Assembly: GCF_014654675.1 (NCBI RefSeq)
Contig: NZ_BNBC01000020.1
Location: 91,358-155,357 of the forward strand
Direction: 5' to 3'
Origin: Streptomyces spiralis
GTDB taxonomy: Bacteria; Actinomycetota; Actinomycetes; Streptomycetales; Streptomycetaceae
DNA: 64,000 bases
Below the pieces are notes generated by a model. The model did no database searches, was not told where the DNA came from, and saw only the letters and a program-made list of their open reading frames with translations. Position numbers and translations under genes: made by a program. Below are positions 51,359-59,137 of this stretch, piece by piece (the stretch's first letter is position 1; each line of letters opens with the position of its first letter).

Positions 51359-51402
51359 GACCCCAACCACCTCACCGCCCCGCATCAGTTAAGGAGCCCG
51401 CC

Positions 51403-51735
51403 GTGGCAGGCACCCTGAAGAACGTGACCGACTCCTCCTTCGAGGAGGATGTCCTCAAGAGCGACAAGCCCGTCCTGGTGGACTTCTGGGCCGCCTGGTG
51501 CGGTCCCTGCCGCCAGATCGCGCCGTCCCTCGAGGCGATCGCCGCCGAGTACGGCGAGAAGATCGAAATCGTCAAGCTCAACATCGACGAGAACCCGGGT
51601 ACGGCTGCCAAGTACGGCGTGATGTCGATCCCGACGCTGAACGTCTACCAGAACGGCGAGGTCGCCAAGACCATCGTCGGCGCGAAGCCGAAGGCCGCGA
51701 TCCTGCGCGACCTCGAGGACTTCATCGCCGAGTGA
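51403..51735 (+). CDS. trxA: Thioredoxin
   Basis: A 110-residue thioredoxin with the active site WCGPC (Cys33 and Cys36) in FWAAWCGPCRQIAPSL and the cis-proline segment VMSIPTLNVYQNGEV. It is the cytoplasmic protein disulfide reductant kept reduced by TrxB encoded just upstream. Start GTG at 51403 with AAGGAG 7 nt upstream. A parS site and terminator lie 30–80 bp downstream. Confidence 0.97.
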   Translation: MAGTLKNVTDSSFEEDVLKSDKPVLVDFWAAWCGPCRQIAPSLEAIAAEYGEKIEIVKLNIDENPGTAAKYGVMSIPTLNVYQNGEVAKTIVGAKPKAAILRDLEDFIAE

Positions 51736-51764
51736 CACAGCGGGCCGTCGAGTAGACGGCGGAT

Positions 51765-51778
51765 GTTTCACGTGAAAC
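51765..51778. other. parS site (exact)
   Basis: Exact GTTTCACGTGAAAC, 29 bp after trxA. It overlaps the first bases of the trxA terminator. Confidence 0.95.
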
Positions 51779-51817
51779 ACGAATGGGCCAACCCTCTCGG
51801 GTCGGCCCATTCGTGTT
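51776..51817. terminator. Terminator between trxA and the convergent GNAT gene
   Basis: AACACGAATGGGCC-A-ACCC and GGGT-C-GGCCCATTCGTGTT form an 18-bp stem with one internal mismatch and a TCTC loop. Its left foot shares three bases with a parS site. Confidence 0.85.
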
Positions 51818-51838
51818 GGAGGGCGACGCTGGCGACGC

Positions 51839-52456
51839 TCACAGCGGCCGGAGCACCGGTTCCTTCTGCACTGCCCCCAGCAGCCGGTCGATCGCCATCT
51901 CCACGTCTTCCCTCCAGGAGAGGGTCGACCGCAGTTCCAGCCGCAGTCGTGGGTGGGCGGGGTGGTGCCGGACCGTCTTGAAGCCGACCGCCAGCAGATG
52001 GTCGGCCGGCAGCACACAGGCGGGTTCCTTCCACCGGGCGTCCCCGAAGGCCTCGATGGCCTTGAAGCCTCGACGCAACAGATCCTTCGCCACCGTCTGG
52101 ACCAGCACGCGCCCCAGCCCCTGTCCTTGATAGCCCGGCATGATGAAGCCGGTCATCAGCTGCACCGCATCCGGGGAGACCGGACTCGTGGGAAAGGCCA
52201 GGGAGCGCGGTACATAGGCAGGGGGAGCGTAGAGCACGAAGCCCACCGGTACGTCGTCGACATAGACCACTCGGCCGCAGGAGCCCCAGTCCAGGAGGAC
52301 GGCGGAGATCCACGCTTCCTTCTCCAGCGCCGGCGTGCCTGCCTTCACCGCGGCTTGGCCACTGACGGGATCCAGTTCCCAGAAGACACACGCGCGACAG
52401 CGCTTGGGGAGGTCCTGGAGGTTGTCCAGCGTGAGCGGTAGGAGCCTACGGCCCAT
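51839..52456 (-). CDS. GNAT N-acetyltransferase
   Basis: A 205-residue acetyltransferase. The core is VVYVDDVPVGFVLYAPPAYV, then MPGYQGQGLGRVLVQTVAKD, the acetyl-CoA loop (Q-x-x-G-L-G). The N-terminus has a short Cys pair (RCRACVFWEL). The acceptor is unknown. It lies between trxA and parB, a position where Streptomyces commonly has such a gene. Start ATG at 52456 (MGRRLLPLTL) with GAGGA about 10 nt upstream. Confidence 0.87.
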   Translation of the reverse strand: MGRRLLPLTLDNLQDLPKRCRACVFWELDPVSGQAAVKAGTPALEKEAWISAVLLDWGSCGRVVYVDDVPVGFVLYAPPAYVPRSLAFPTSPVSPDAVQLMTGFIMPGYQGQGLGRVLVQTVAKDLLRRGFKAIEAFGDARWKEPACVLPADHLLAVGFKTVRHHPAHPRLRLELRSTLSWREDVEMAIDRLLGAVQKEPVLRPL

Positions 52457-52589
52457 GAAGGCTGATCCTCGCTTCCTGCGCCCGCGATGTCGCGAGCGGC
52501 CGTCAACCAGAGGTGCTGCCGGGTGGATGCGCCGTACCCGATCGCATCGTATCCAGGATGCGATTCCATCGATACCGCCGCAAAGCAAA

Positions 52590-52630
52590 GGACGGACCGT
52601 GTTCCGGTATAGACCGGACACGGCCCGTCC
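52590..52630 (-). terminator. Terminator of the parAB operon
   Basis: A long stem beginning GGACGG and CCGTGTTCCGGT pairs with ACCGGACACGG and CCCGTCC around ATAG, with one mismatch and one bulged base. It begins 70 bp beyond the parB stop. Confidence 0.75.
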
Positions 52631-52700
52631 CAGCCGAGCGCTTTCTGTCGTGCGTCCGAAGCGCAGCCGTCAACCGAGGCCGTCCCTTGCACAAGGGGCC

Positions 52701-53813
52701 TCAGTCGTCCGTCTCCTCCGACCCGCCCTCCACGAGGCTCTTCTGCAGCACCGGGCCCTCGCCCGGAGCCAGGGTGCCGAGGATGCGCTCCAGATCCTCC
52801 ATGGAGGCGAACTCGACGGTGATCTTGCCCTTCTTCTGGCCCAGGTCCACCTTCACCCGGGTCTCGAAGCGATCGGACAGCCGGGTCGCGAGGTCCGACA
52901 GGGCCGGCGAGACCCGGGTCCCGGCACGGGGGCCCTTGGACCGCGGTGCCGCCTGCGGCCGCGCCCCCATCAGCTGCACGATCTCCTCGACGGCCCGCAC
53001 CGAGAGCCCCTCGGCCACGATCCGCCGGGCCAGCCGGTTCTGCTCCTCCGGGTCCTCGACCGACAGCAACGCCCGAGCGTGCCCGGCGGACAGTACTCCG
53101 GCGGCGACCCGGCTCTGTACGGCCGCCGGGAGCTTGAGCAGTCGCAGCGTGTTGGAGACCTGCGGACGGGAGCGGCCGATGCGGTCGGCCAGCTGGTCAT
53201 GGGTGCAGTTGAAGTCCTTCAGCAGCTGGTCGTAGGCGGCCGCCTCTTCCAGCGGGTTCAGCTGCGCCCGGTGGAGGTTCTCCAGCAGGGCGTCCAGAAG
53301 GAGCTTCTCGTCGTCCGTGGCCCGCACGATCGCCGGGATCGCCTCGAGCCCCGCCTCGCGGCAGGCCCGCCAGCGTCGCTCACCCATGATGAGCTCGTAC
53401 CGCTCGGGACCGAGCTGCCGTACGACGACGGGCTGGAGGAGGCCGACCTCCTTGATGGAGGTGACGAGCTCAGCGAGCGCGTCCTCGTCGAAGACCTCAC
53501 GCGGCTGGCGCGGGTTCGGCGTGATGGAGTCGAGAGGGACCTCCGCGAAGTGGGCACCCATCGGAGGTGCCGGCACTTCCGGGCTTCCGCTCGTCGGCAG
53601 TTCCTCTGTTTCACGTGAAACAGCGGGCAGCGTCGTCACCTTCGCCGCGGCCACTCCGCGATCGCTGCGGTCAGCGGTCAGCACCGGAACGGCCGTAGGT
53701 GATGTGGAGGCAGCGCCCCCGACCGCCGCCGGAGCCGACGGCCTCTCTCCTGTGGGGGCAGGTGGGATCAATGCTCCCAGGCCACGGCCCAACCCCCTTC
53801 GTCGATCACTCAC
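52701..53813 (-). CDS. parB: Chromosome partitioning protein ParB
   Basis: A 370-residue ParB that loads at parS, spreads as a CTP-dependent clamp and organises the origin region. The N-terminus SDRRRGLGRGLGALIPP is the typical ParA-contact segment. The CTP-binding domain has NPRQPREVFDEDALAEL and GERRWRACREAGLEAIPAIV, then ENLHRAQLNPLEEAAAYDQL and the helix-turn-helix DQLADRIGRSRPQVSNTLRL. A C-terminal dimerisation part ends in EEETDD-like residues. It overlaps parA by 4 bp. An exact parS site is embedded near the N-terminus. Confidence 0.97.
   Translation of the reverse strand: MSDRRRGLGRGLGALIPPAPTGERPSAPAAVGGAASTSPTAVPVLTADRSDRGVAAAKVTTLPAVSRETEELPTSGSPEVPAPPMGAHFAEVPLDSITPNPRQPREVFDEDALAELVTSIKEVGLLQPVVVRQLGPERYELIMGERRWRACREAGLEAIPAIVRATDDEKLLLDALLENLHRAQLNPLEEAAAYDQLLKDFNCTHDQLADRIGRSRPQVSNTLRLLKLPAAVQSRVAAGVLSAGHARALLSVEDPEEQNRLARRIVAEGLSVRAVEEIVQLMGARPQAAPRSKGPRAGTRVSPALSDLATRLSDRFETRVKVDLGQKKGKITVEFASMEDLERILGTLAPGEGPVLQKSLVEGGSEETDD
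53608..53621. other. parS site (exact), inside parB
   Basis: Exact GTTTCACGTGAAAC read V-S-R-E-T in the variable linker between the ParA-contact segment and the CTP-binding domain of ParB. Confidence 0.95.
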
Positions 53814-54883
53814 TGGATCCCCTCCACCATGCTCGGGTCGCTCTGTGCGCCGATGTGGGCACGCATGGGGTCATAGCTGACGCCAACGCCCTTCAGCGCG
53901 ATTTCTCGTGCCGCCTCGAAGTAGGAGAGGGCACCGCTCGATCCTGGATCGTAAGTCAGCACCGTCTGTCCGTAGCTGGGTGCCTCCGAGATACGGACGG
54001 AACGGGGAATGCTCGTCCGTAGCACCTCGTCACCGAAGTGGCTGCGCACCTCTTCCGCGACCTGGGACGCCAGGCGCGTCCGGCCGTCGTACATGGTGAG
54101 CAGGATGGTCGAGACGTGCAGAGCGGGGTTGAGGTGCCCGCGGACCAGGTCGACGTTGCGCAGCAGTTGCCCCAGGCCCTCCAGCGCGTAGTACTCGCAC
54201 TGGATCGGGATGAGGACCTCCTGCCCGGCGACCAGCGCATTGACCGTCAGCAGGCCGAGCGAGGGCGGGCAGTCGATGAGGATGTAGTCCAGCGGCTGCT
54301 CATAGGCCTGGATCGCCCGCTGCAGCCGGCTCTCGCGGGCCACCAGGGACACCAGCTCGATCTCCGCACCGGCGAGATCGATCGTGGCGGGGGCGCAGAA
54401 GAGACCCTCGACATCGGGGACGGGCTGGACGACCTCTGCCAGCGGCTTGCTCTCCACCAATACGTCGTAGATGGAGGGGACTTCCGCATGGTGGTCGATA
54501 CCCAGTGCGGTGGAGGCATTGCCCTGGGGGTCGAGGTCGATCACCAGGACACGGCTGCCGTGCAGAGCCAGCGAGGCGGCAAGATTGACGGTCGTCGTCG
54601 TCTTGCCCACGCCACCCTTCTGGTTGGCGACCACGATGACTCGGGTCTGTTCGGGCCGCGGAAGGCCCTCACCGGCGCGGCCTAGAGCCTCGACCGCCAG
54701 TTGGGCAGCACGACCGATCGGAGTGTCGTCCATCGGGGGCGGTGTTTCACGTGAAACATGCTCCCCCATCGACTCGGTACGGGGACCGGGGACCGGATCG
54801 GTCATCGGTCCCGCGATGTTGGCGTCGGACCGCAAGGATTCACTCTCCTCGACTTCAGGCTCGCAATGAACAGAGCCTCCCAT
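53810..54883 (-). CDS. parA: Chromosome partitioning ATPase ParA
   Basis: A 357-residue Walker-type ATPase that moves ParB-bound origins, in Streptomyces mainly during sporulation septation and tip extension. The deviant Walker A is VVANQKGGVGKTTTTVNLAA, then VLVIDLDPQGNASTALGI and DYILIDCPPSLGLLTVNAL. The start taken is ATG at 54883 (MGGSVHCEPE). The frame is open to a GTG at 55057, but that extension runs through a parS site in an unused frame and through DnaA boxes, so I treat it as the leader. The last 4 bp overlap parB. Confidence 0.93.
   Translation of the reverse strand: MGGSVHCEPEVEESESLRSDANIAGPMTDPVPGPRTESMGEHVSRETPPPMDDTPIGRAAQLAVEALGRAGEGLPRPEQTRVIVVANQKGGVGKTTTTVNLAASLALHGSRVLVIDLDPQGNASTALGIDHHAEVPSIYDVLVESKPLAEVVQPVPDVEGLFCAPATIDLAGAEIELVSLVARESRLQRAIQAYEQPLDYILIDCPPSLGLLTVNALVAGQEVLIPIQCEYYALEGLGQLLRNVDLVRGHLNPALHVSTILLTMYDGRTRLASQVAEEVRSHFGDEVLRTSIPRSVRISEAPSYGQTVLTYDPGSSGALSYFEAAREIALKGVGVSYDPMRAHIGAQSDPSMVEGIQ
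54744..54757. other. parS site (exact), inside parA
   Basis: Exact GTTTCACGTGAAAC read V-S-R-E-T in the disordered N-terminal region of ParA. Confidence 0.95.
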
Positions 54884-54920
54884 GCCATCGGGGTCGCGAA
54901 CCAGTGAGGCCTGACGTTCT

Positions 54921-54947
54921 GTGGAGAAATCCACCTCTGTGGACAAC
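54921..54947. promoter_or_regulatory. DnaA boxes in the parA leader
   Basis: On the minus strand an exact TTGTCCACA (54939–54947) and TTCTCCACA (54921–54929) lie 38–64 bp upstream of the parA ATG, with a further GGTGGATTT between them. This is the preferred Streptomyces DnaA box and suggests DnaA may contact the parAB promoter region. Confidence 0.55.
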
Positions 54948-55041
54948 TCCGTTCCCTGTCCGAGTGAGCCGAGCGGCTTGCGATCGCGGGGTTGGGCCGC
55001 AGCCCGACCACGGTTGATGATGCCGTGCAGTAGTGAGCGAC

Positions 55042-55055
55042 GTTTCACGTGAAAC
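55042..55055. other. parS site (exact) upstream of parA
   Basis: Exact GTTTCACGTGAAAC in the parA–rsmG gap, the closest site to oriC in this window (about 6.2 kb from its left edge). It may also allow ParB to affect parAB transcription. Confidence 0.95.
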
Positions 55056-55186
55056 ACGATGCACAGCAGCCGTGGCCGAACTGTCGCGACACTCCGTCAT
55101 GCGTGGGTTGGGCAGCTTGTGTGGAGTACGCCCGATCATTCGGGCCGGCCACGGGCGCCATCGCGCCCGCAGCTCCGCAGGGGTCG

Positions 55187-55903
55187 TCAGCGACGGCGTC
55201 GCGTCCGCCCCGTCCGGGCCGCCTTCGCCCGCTTGGCCGCGAAACGCACACCGCCCGGGCTCTCCCCGACCTCGACGCGCACCACCGTGGACAGCGGATC
55301 CACGACGCCCTCACCCACATGCAGGATGGAGGTCTCCACCGCGCCGAGCTTGCTCAGAGCCGTGGCCGCGCTCTTCAGCTCCTCCTCGGCCGTGTCCCCC
55401 TTGAGGGCGAGCATCTCGCCGTACGGGCGCAGCAGGGGAATGCCCCAGGTGGCCAGCCGGTCCAGCGGGGCGACGGCCCGGGCGGTCACCACATGGACCG
55501 GCGGGATCTTGCCCATGACCTCCTCGGCCCGGCCCCGGACGACCGTCACATGGTCGAGTCCGAGGAGCTCGACAACCTCCGTGAGGAAGGTGGTGCGCCG
55601 CAGCAGCGGCTCCAGGAGCGTGATCTTCAGGTCGTCCCGGACCAGCGCCAGGGGGATGCCCGGCAGGCCCGCACCGGAGCCGACGTCGCACACCGTCACC
55701 CCTTCGGGGACGACCTCGGAGAGCACCGCGCAGTTCAGCAGGTGCCGCTCCCAGAGACGGGGTACCTCACGCGGGCCGATGAGCCCTCGCCGTACTCCTG
55801 CCTCGGCCAGCAGCTCGGCGTACCGGACCGCATCCGCGAAGCGATCACCGAATACGTCACGTGCCTGCTCGGGCGCAGGGGGGAGCTCCGCTGCCTCCGT
55901 CAC
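55187..55903 (-). CDS. rsmG: 16S rRNA (guanine-N7) methyltransferase RsmG
   Basis: A 238-residue SAM-dependent enzyme that methylates G527 (E. coli numbering) of 16S rRNA; loss gives low-level streptomycin resistance in Streptomyces. The SAM motif is VCDVGSGAGLPGIPLAL, and REVPRLWERHLLNCAVLSEV and the TARAVAPLDRL loop are typical. The C-terminus is basic (RTGRTRRRR). Start GTG at 55903 with AAGGA about 10 nt upstream. It lies between jag and parA in the conserved oriC-proximal string. Confidence 0.95.
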   Translation of the reverse strand: MTEAAELPPAPEQARDVFGDRFADAVRYAELLAEAGVRRGLIGPREVPRLWERHLLNCAVLSEVVPEGVTVCDVGSGAGLPGIPLALVRDDLKITLLEPLLRRTTFLTEVVELLGLDHVTVVRGRAEEVMGKIPPVHVVTARAVAPLDRLATWGIPLLRPYGEMLALKGDTAEEELKSAATALSKLGAVETSILHVGEGVVDPLSTVVRVEVGESPGGVRFAAKRAKAARTGRTRRRR

Positions 55904-56020
55904 GGGGACCGTCCTTCCGTACCGCATCAGCGCGTTCAGCGCCGACCACCAGAACTACCAGGCTGACAAGATTGCGGCCCCGCCTGCGCAACAGACGGGG
56001 CCGGTGGAGTGTGAGACCGC

Positions 56021-56533
56021 TCAGGCGGGAAGCACGACGACGAAGCGCTGCGGCTCCTCGCCCTCGGACTCGCTGCGCAGGCCCGCGGCCTTGACCGCGT
56101 CGTGCACGACCTTGCGCTCGAACGGCGTCATCGGCCTCAGCTTCACGGGCTCTCCGCTGCTCTTGGCCTCGGCCGCGGCCTTGGCGCCCAGCTCGGACAG
56201 CTCGGCCCGCTTCTTGGCTCGGTAGCCCGCGATGTCCAGCATGAGGCGGCTACGGTCGCCCGTTTCCCGGTGCACCGCCAGGCGCGTGAGCTCCTGCAGC
56301 GCCTCCAGCACCTCGCCGTCCCGGCCGACCAGCTTCTGCAGGTCACGACCGCCGGTGTCGCTGATGATCGAGACAGAGGCGCGGTCGGCCTCGACATCCA
56401 TGTCGATGTCGCCGTCGAGGTCGGCGATGTCCAGCAGACCCTCGAGGTAGTCCGCCGCGATCTCGCCCTCCTGCTCCAGGCGGGTCAGGGCGTCTGCGCC
56501 CTCGGCAGCGGCGGAGGTGGTGCCTTCCGTCAC
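56021..56533 (-). CDS. jag: Jag/KhpB-like KH–R3H RNA-binding protein
   Basis: A 170-residue protein with an acidic N-terminus, a KH-like domain (SVSIISDTGGRDLQKLVGRD, then GEVLEALQELTRLAV) and a C-terminal R3H domain (MTPFERKVVHDAVKAAGLRS). Proteins of this type bind RNA and affect division and envelope synthesis in Gram-positive bacteria; the target in Streptomyces is unknown. It follows yidC by 15 bp, as in most bacteria. Confidence 0.92.
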   Translation of the reverse strand: MTEGTTSAAAEGADALTRLEQEGEIAADYLEGLLDIADLDGDIDMDVEADRASVSIISDTGGRDLQKLVGRDGEVLEALQELTRLAVHRETGDRSRLMLDIAGYRAKKRAELSELGAKAAAEAKSSGEPVKLRPMTPFERKVVHDAVKAAGLRSESEGEEPQRFVVVLPA

Positions 56534-56548
56534 GGGATGGGCTCCTTC

Positions 56549-57886
56549 TTACTTCTTGGACGGGGACTTGGGCCGCTGCGGGCCCTTGCGCTGTCCGGAC
56601 TGCGCCTTGCTGCGCTGCCCGGACTGGGCCTTGCTGCGGTTGTCGTTCCCGGACTTCGGGGCGGACTTACCGGCAGCGGCGGGCGGGGCGTCCTGTGGCT
56701 CGTCGGACTTGCTCAGCGACGTCGACGGCGTCTCCGGCTCGGCGTCACCGGCCCCGGCGTCACCGGCCCCGGCCGCCTTCGGGCCGCCCGACTGGCGCTG
56801 GGCCTTGGTCTGCCGCTTGGGCTGCTGGCGCCGGGGGGCGGTGCCGGCGGTCGCGGTGGTGGTCGTGCCGTCCTCGGACTGCGCGGCGACGGCGGCCTCG
56901 CTCTTGACCACGCTGCCGTCGGTCTGGGCCGCCAGCCCGGCCTTGTTCAGGCCGTTGATGAACTTGCGCTCGAACTCGTTGCGGTCCCGGCCCTTGACGA
57001 CGATCGCCTTGACGATGGCCTTCTCACGCCGGTTGCGGGTCTTGCCGTGGTGCGTCACGTGCTTGTACAGACGCTCCAGGTAGGCGGCCTGGGCCTTGGA
57101 ACCCGGGGTCGGGTTGTTGTGGATGACGTACATCTGCTGGCCCATGGTCCACACGTTGGTGGTCAGCCAGTAGACGAGGACACCGACCGGGAAGTTGATG
57201 CCGAAGACGGCGAACATGACCGGGAAGACGTACATCAGCATCTTCTGCTGCTGCATGAACGGCGTCTTCACCGTCGTGTCGACGTTCTTGGTCATCAGCT
57301 GGCGCTGCGTGTAGAACTGCGAGAACGACATCAGGACGATCATGACCGCGGTCACGACCCGGACGTCGGTCAGCGAGGCGCCGAGGGCCGCGACCTTGTC
57401 CGAGCTGTCCATGAACTTCGCCGCGAGCGGCGCACCGAAGATGTGCGCCTTACGGGCGCTGGCGAGCAGCTGATCGTCGATGACGCCGATCGTCTTGCCC
57501 GTCGCGATGCCGTTGAGCACGTGGTACAGGGCGAAGAAGAACGGGGACTGCGCCAGGATGGGAAGGCACGAGGAGAGCGGGTTGGTGCCCGTCTCCTTGT
57601 ACAGCTTCATCATCTCTTCGGACTGACGCTGCTTGTCGTTCTTGTAGCGCTCCTGGATCTTCTTCATCTCCGGCTGGAGCGTCTGCATCGCGCGTGTCGC
57701 CTTGATCTGCTTCACGAAGAGCGGGATCAGGCAGATGCGGATCAGGATCACCAGGGACACGATGGACAGGCCCCAGGCCCACCCGGTGTCAGGTCCGAAG
57801 ATCGCCCCGTACACCTTGTGGAACTGGACGATGACCCAGGAGACGGGCCAGGTGATGAAACTGAAAAGACTGGCAATCGTGTCCAC
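56549..57886 (-). CDS. yidC: Membrane protein insertase YidC
   Basis: A 445-residue YidC/Oxa1 insertase that places proteins in the cytoplasmic membrane alone or with SecYEG. The five conserved helices include WGLSIVSLVILIRICLIPLF, the cytoplasmic coiled coil KKIQERYKNDKQRQSEEMMK, GTNPLSSCLPILAQSPFFFA and MYVFPVMFAVFGINFPVGVL. No large periplasmic domain is present, as in Gram-positives. A long basic, Gln/Lys/Ser tail of about 130 residues follows, probably contacting ribosomes. Start GTG at 57886, 3 bp from yidD. Confidence 0.96.
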   Translation of the reverse strand: MDTIASLFSFITWPVSWVIVQFHKVYGAIFGPDTGWAWGLSIVSLVILIRICLIPLFVKQIKATRAMQTLQPEMKKIQERYKNDKQRQSEEMMKLYKETGTNPLSSCLPILAQSPFFFALYHVLNGIATGKTIGVIDDQLLASARKAHIFGAPLAAKFMDSSDKVAALGASLTDVRVVTAVMIVLMSFSQFYTQRQLMTKNVDTTVKTPFMQQQKMLMYVFPVMFAVFGINFPVGVLVYWLTTNVWTMGQQMYVIHNNPTPGSKAQAAYLERLYKHVTHHGKTRNRREKAIVKAIVVKGRDRNEFERKFINGLNKAGLAAQTDGSVVKSEAAVAAQSEDGTTTTATAGTAPRRQQPKRQTKAQRQSGGPKAAGAGDAGAGDAEPETPSTSLSKSDEPQDAPPAAAGKSAPKSGNDNRSKAQSGQRSKAQSGQRKGPQRPKSPSKK

Positions 57887-57889
57887 TAA

Positions 57890-58243
57890 TCATGCTCCTT
57901 GGGCATGGGACGAGGTCTTCGCGGCCGGGCTCGACGGGATGGTCCCGTCGGTGGCCGTTTCGGCGGCGGAGGGCCCGCCCTTGCGTGCACGCCAGGCGTC
58001 ACGCAACAGTTCGTGCCACCGCGGACGCTTGCGCGGAGGAACGTGGTCCACACCACCCGGCGACCACGGATTGCACCGCAGGATCCGCCAGGCGGTGAGC
58101 GCTGTTCCCTTCACCGCACCGTGCCGGTCGATGGCCGTGTAGCCATAGTGGGAACACGACGGGTAGTACTTGCACACCGGCCCGAGCAACGGGCTGATGG
58201 TCCACTGGTACAGCTTGATGAGAGCCAGCAGCGGGTACTTCAT
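57890..58243 (-). CDS. yidD: Membrane protein insertion efficiency factor YidD
   Basis: A 117-residue YidD. The core LLALIKLYQWTISPLLGPVC then YYPSCSHYGYTAI and WRILRCNPWSPGGVDHVP, with three conserved cysteines, is the family signature. The protein helps YidC-dependent membrane insertion. Its start overlaps the rnpA stop by 4 bp (ATGA), and yidC follows 3 bp after its stop, so translation of the three is coupled. A 40-residue C-terminal extension is not conserved. Confidence 0.95.
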   Translation of the reverse strand: MKYPLLALIKLYQWTISPLLGPVCKYYPSCSHYGYTAIDRHGAVKGTALTAWRILRCNPWSPGGVDHVPPRKRPRWHELLRDAWRARKGGPSAAETATDGTIPSSPAAKTSSHAQGA

Positions 58244-58611
58244 CGCGCGCCCCCTCCCAGCAGTCGTCGAAGGGCGGCATCCAGGTCTCGGGCCAGCTGT
58301 GCTTGGTCGGCGTCACCGGCTCCGGGCAGCGCTCGTACGACTACCAGGCTACCGGGGGGCAGCAAGGCGACTCGGTCACGCATCAGATGGCGAAGTCTGC
58401 GCTTCACGGCGTTGCGCACGACCGCGCCACCCACTGCCTTGCTCACGACGAAACCCGCACGCGGCGGGGGAGCGCTCTCCCCTGACGCGTGCGGGTCCGT
58501 GGCACCGCTGCGAAGGTGGACGACGAGGAGTGGGCGTCCTGCCCGGCTTCCTCGTCGTACCGCGGTCGCGAAGTCCTCGCGCCGCCTCAGCCGGTTCTCG
58601 GTGGGCAGCAC
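58240..58611 (-). CDS. rnpA: Ribonuclease P protein component
   Basis: The 123-residue protein subunit of RNase P, which helps the catalytic RNA cut 5' leaders from tRNA precursors. The N-terminus MLPTENRLRRREDFATAVRR and the RNA-binding motif VVRNAVKRRLRHLMRD (RNR motif) are intact. A Pro/Ser/Gly loop (GATDPHASGESAPPPRAG) is longer than in E. coli. It lies 21 bp after rpmH and overlaps yidD by 4 bp. Confidence 0.96.
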   Translation of the reverse strand: MLPTENRLRRREDFATAVRRGSRAGRPLLVVHLRSGATDPHASGESAPPPRAGFVVSKAVGGAVVRNAVKRRLRHLMRDRVALLPPGSLVVVRALPGAGDADQAQLARDLDAALRRLLGGGAR

Positions 58612-58632
58612 GATGTCATGACCTGACCGGGA

Positions 58633-58770
58633 TCAGGCGGACAGACGGGCGCGACCCTTGCTACGGCGGGACGCGAGAATCGCGCGGCCGGCACGGGTGC
58701 GCATACGCAGCCGGAAGCCGTGGGTCTTCGCGCGACGACGGTTGTTCGGCTGGAAGGTGCGCTTGCTCAC
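58633..58770 (-). CDS. rpmH: 50S ribosomal protein L34
   Basis: A 45-residue protein, MSKRTFQPNNRRRAKTHGFR, continuing RMRTRAGRAILASRRSKGRA and ending RLSA, that is clearly L34. Start GTG at 58770 after GAGCCCCCGA. It is the first gene of the leftward rpmH–rnpA–yidD–yidC–jag–rsmG–parAB string and is divergent from dnaA, the most conserved gene pairing around bacterial origins. Confidence 0.98.
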   Translation of the reverse strand: MSKRTFQPNNRRRAKTHGFRLRMRTRAGRAILASRRSKGRARLSA

Positions 58771-59137
58771 TCGGGGGCTCCAGAAGAAATCGGTAGTGGC
58801 GGGGTGCCGTCCTGGCTGTCACCGTGCGCCCACGAGTAGCTCGCAGTAACGCCCGAGTGCACCGCTTACCGATCACCTTGACGCGATCTGTGCCCATCGG
58901 AGGCAGGCGGCAGCAGCCATCGACAACTCGACCTGGTTACGGTACGCGGGGCTGCGCCATCCGGTCAAACCAGCACCACGTGAGAGACACTTGTCCACAG
59001 GCTGGGGACAACAACTTGAACCGTGGCCGCCGCCCTGACTACCGTGGCTGGACTCCCATTCGTTGACTTGTCCCCCGTTTACACCCCGACCCGTCCCGAA
59101 CCACACGTTCGTGGGAACCCGTGAGAGAGCGTGCCCT
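58771..59137. promoter_or_regulatory. rpmH–dnaA divergent promoter region with DnaA boxes
   Basis: A 367-bp gap holding promoters for rpmH and dnaA. It contains an exact DnaA box TTGTCCACA at 58991–58999 and, in reverse, TTGTCCCCA at 59003–59011; a weaker TTGTCCCCC lies near 59068. This fits DnaA autoregulation, which is known in Streptomyces. No gene is seen in it. Confidence 0.75.

Noticed and set aside
54884..55057. N-terminal extension of ParA to a GTG at 55057
   Set aside because: It would read parS in frame F-H-V-K, unlike every other intragenic site, crosses DnaA boxes, and has no ribosome site. Kept as an alternative in the parA entry.
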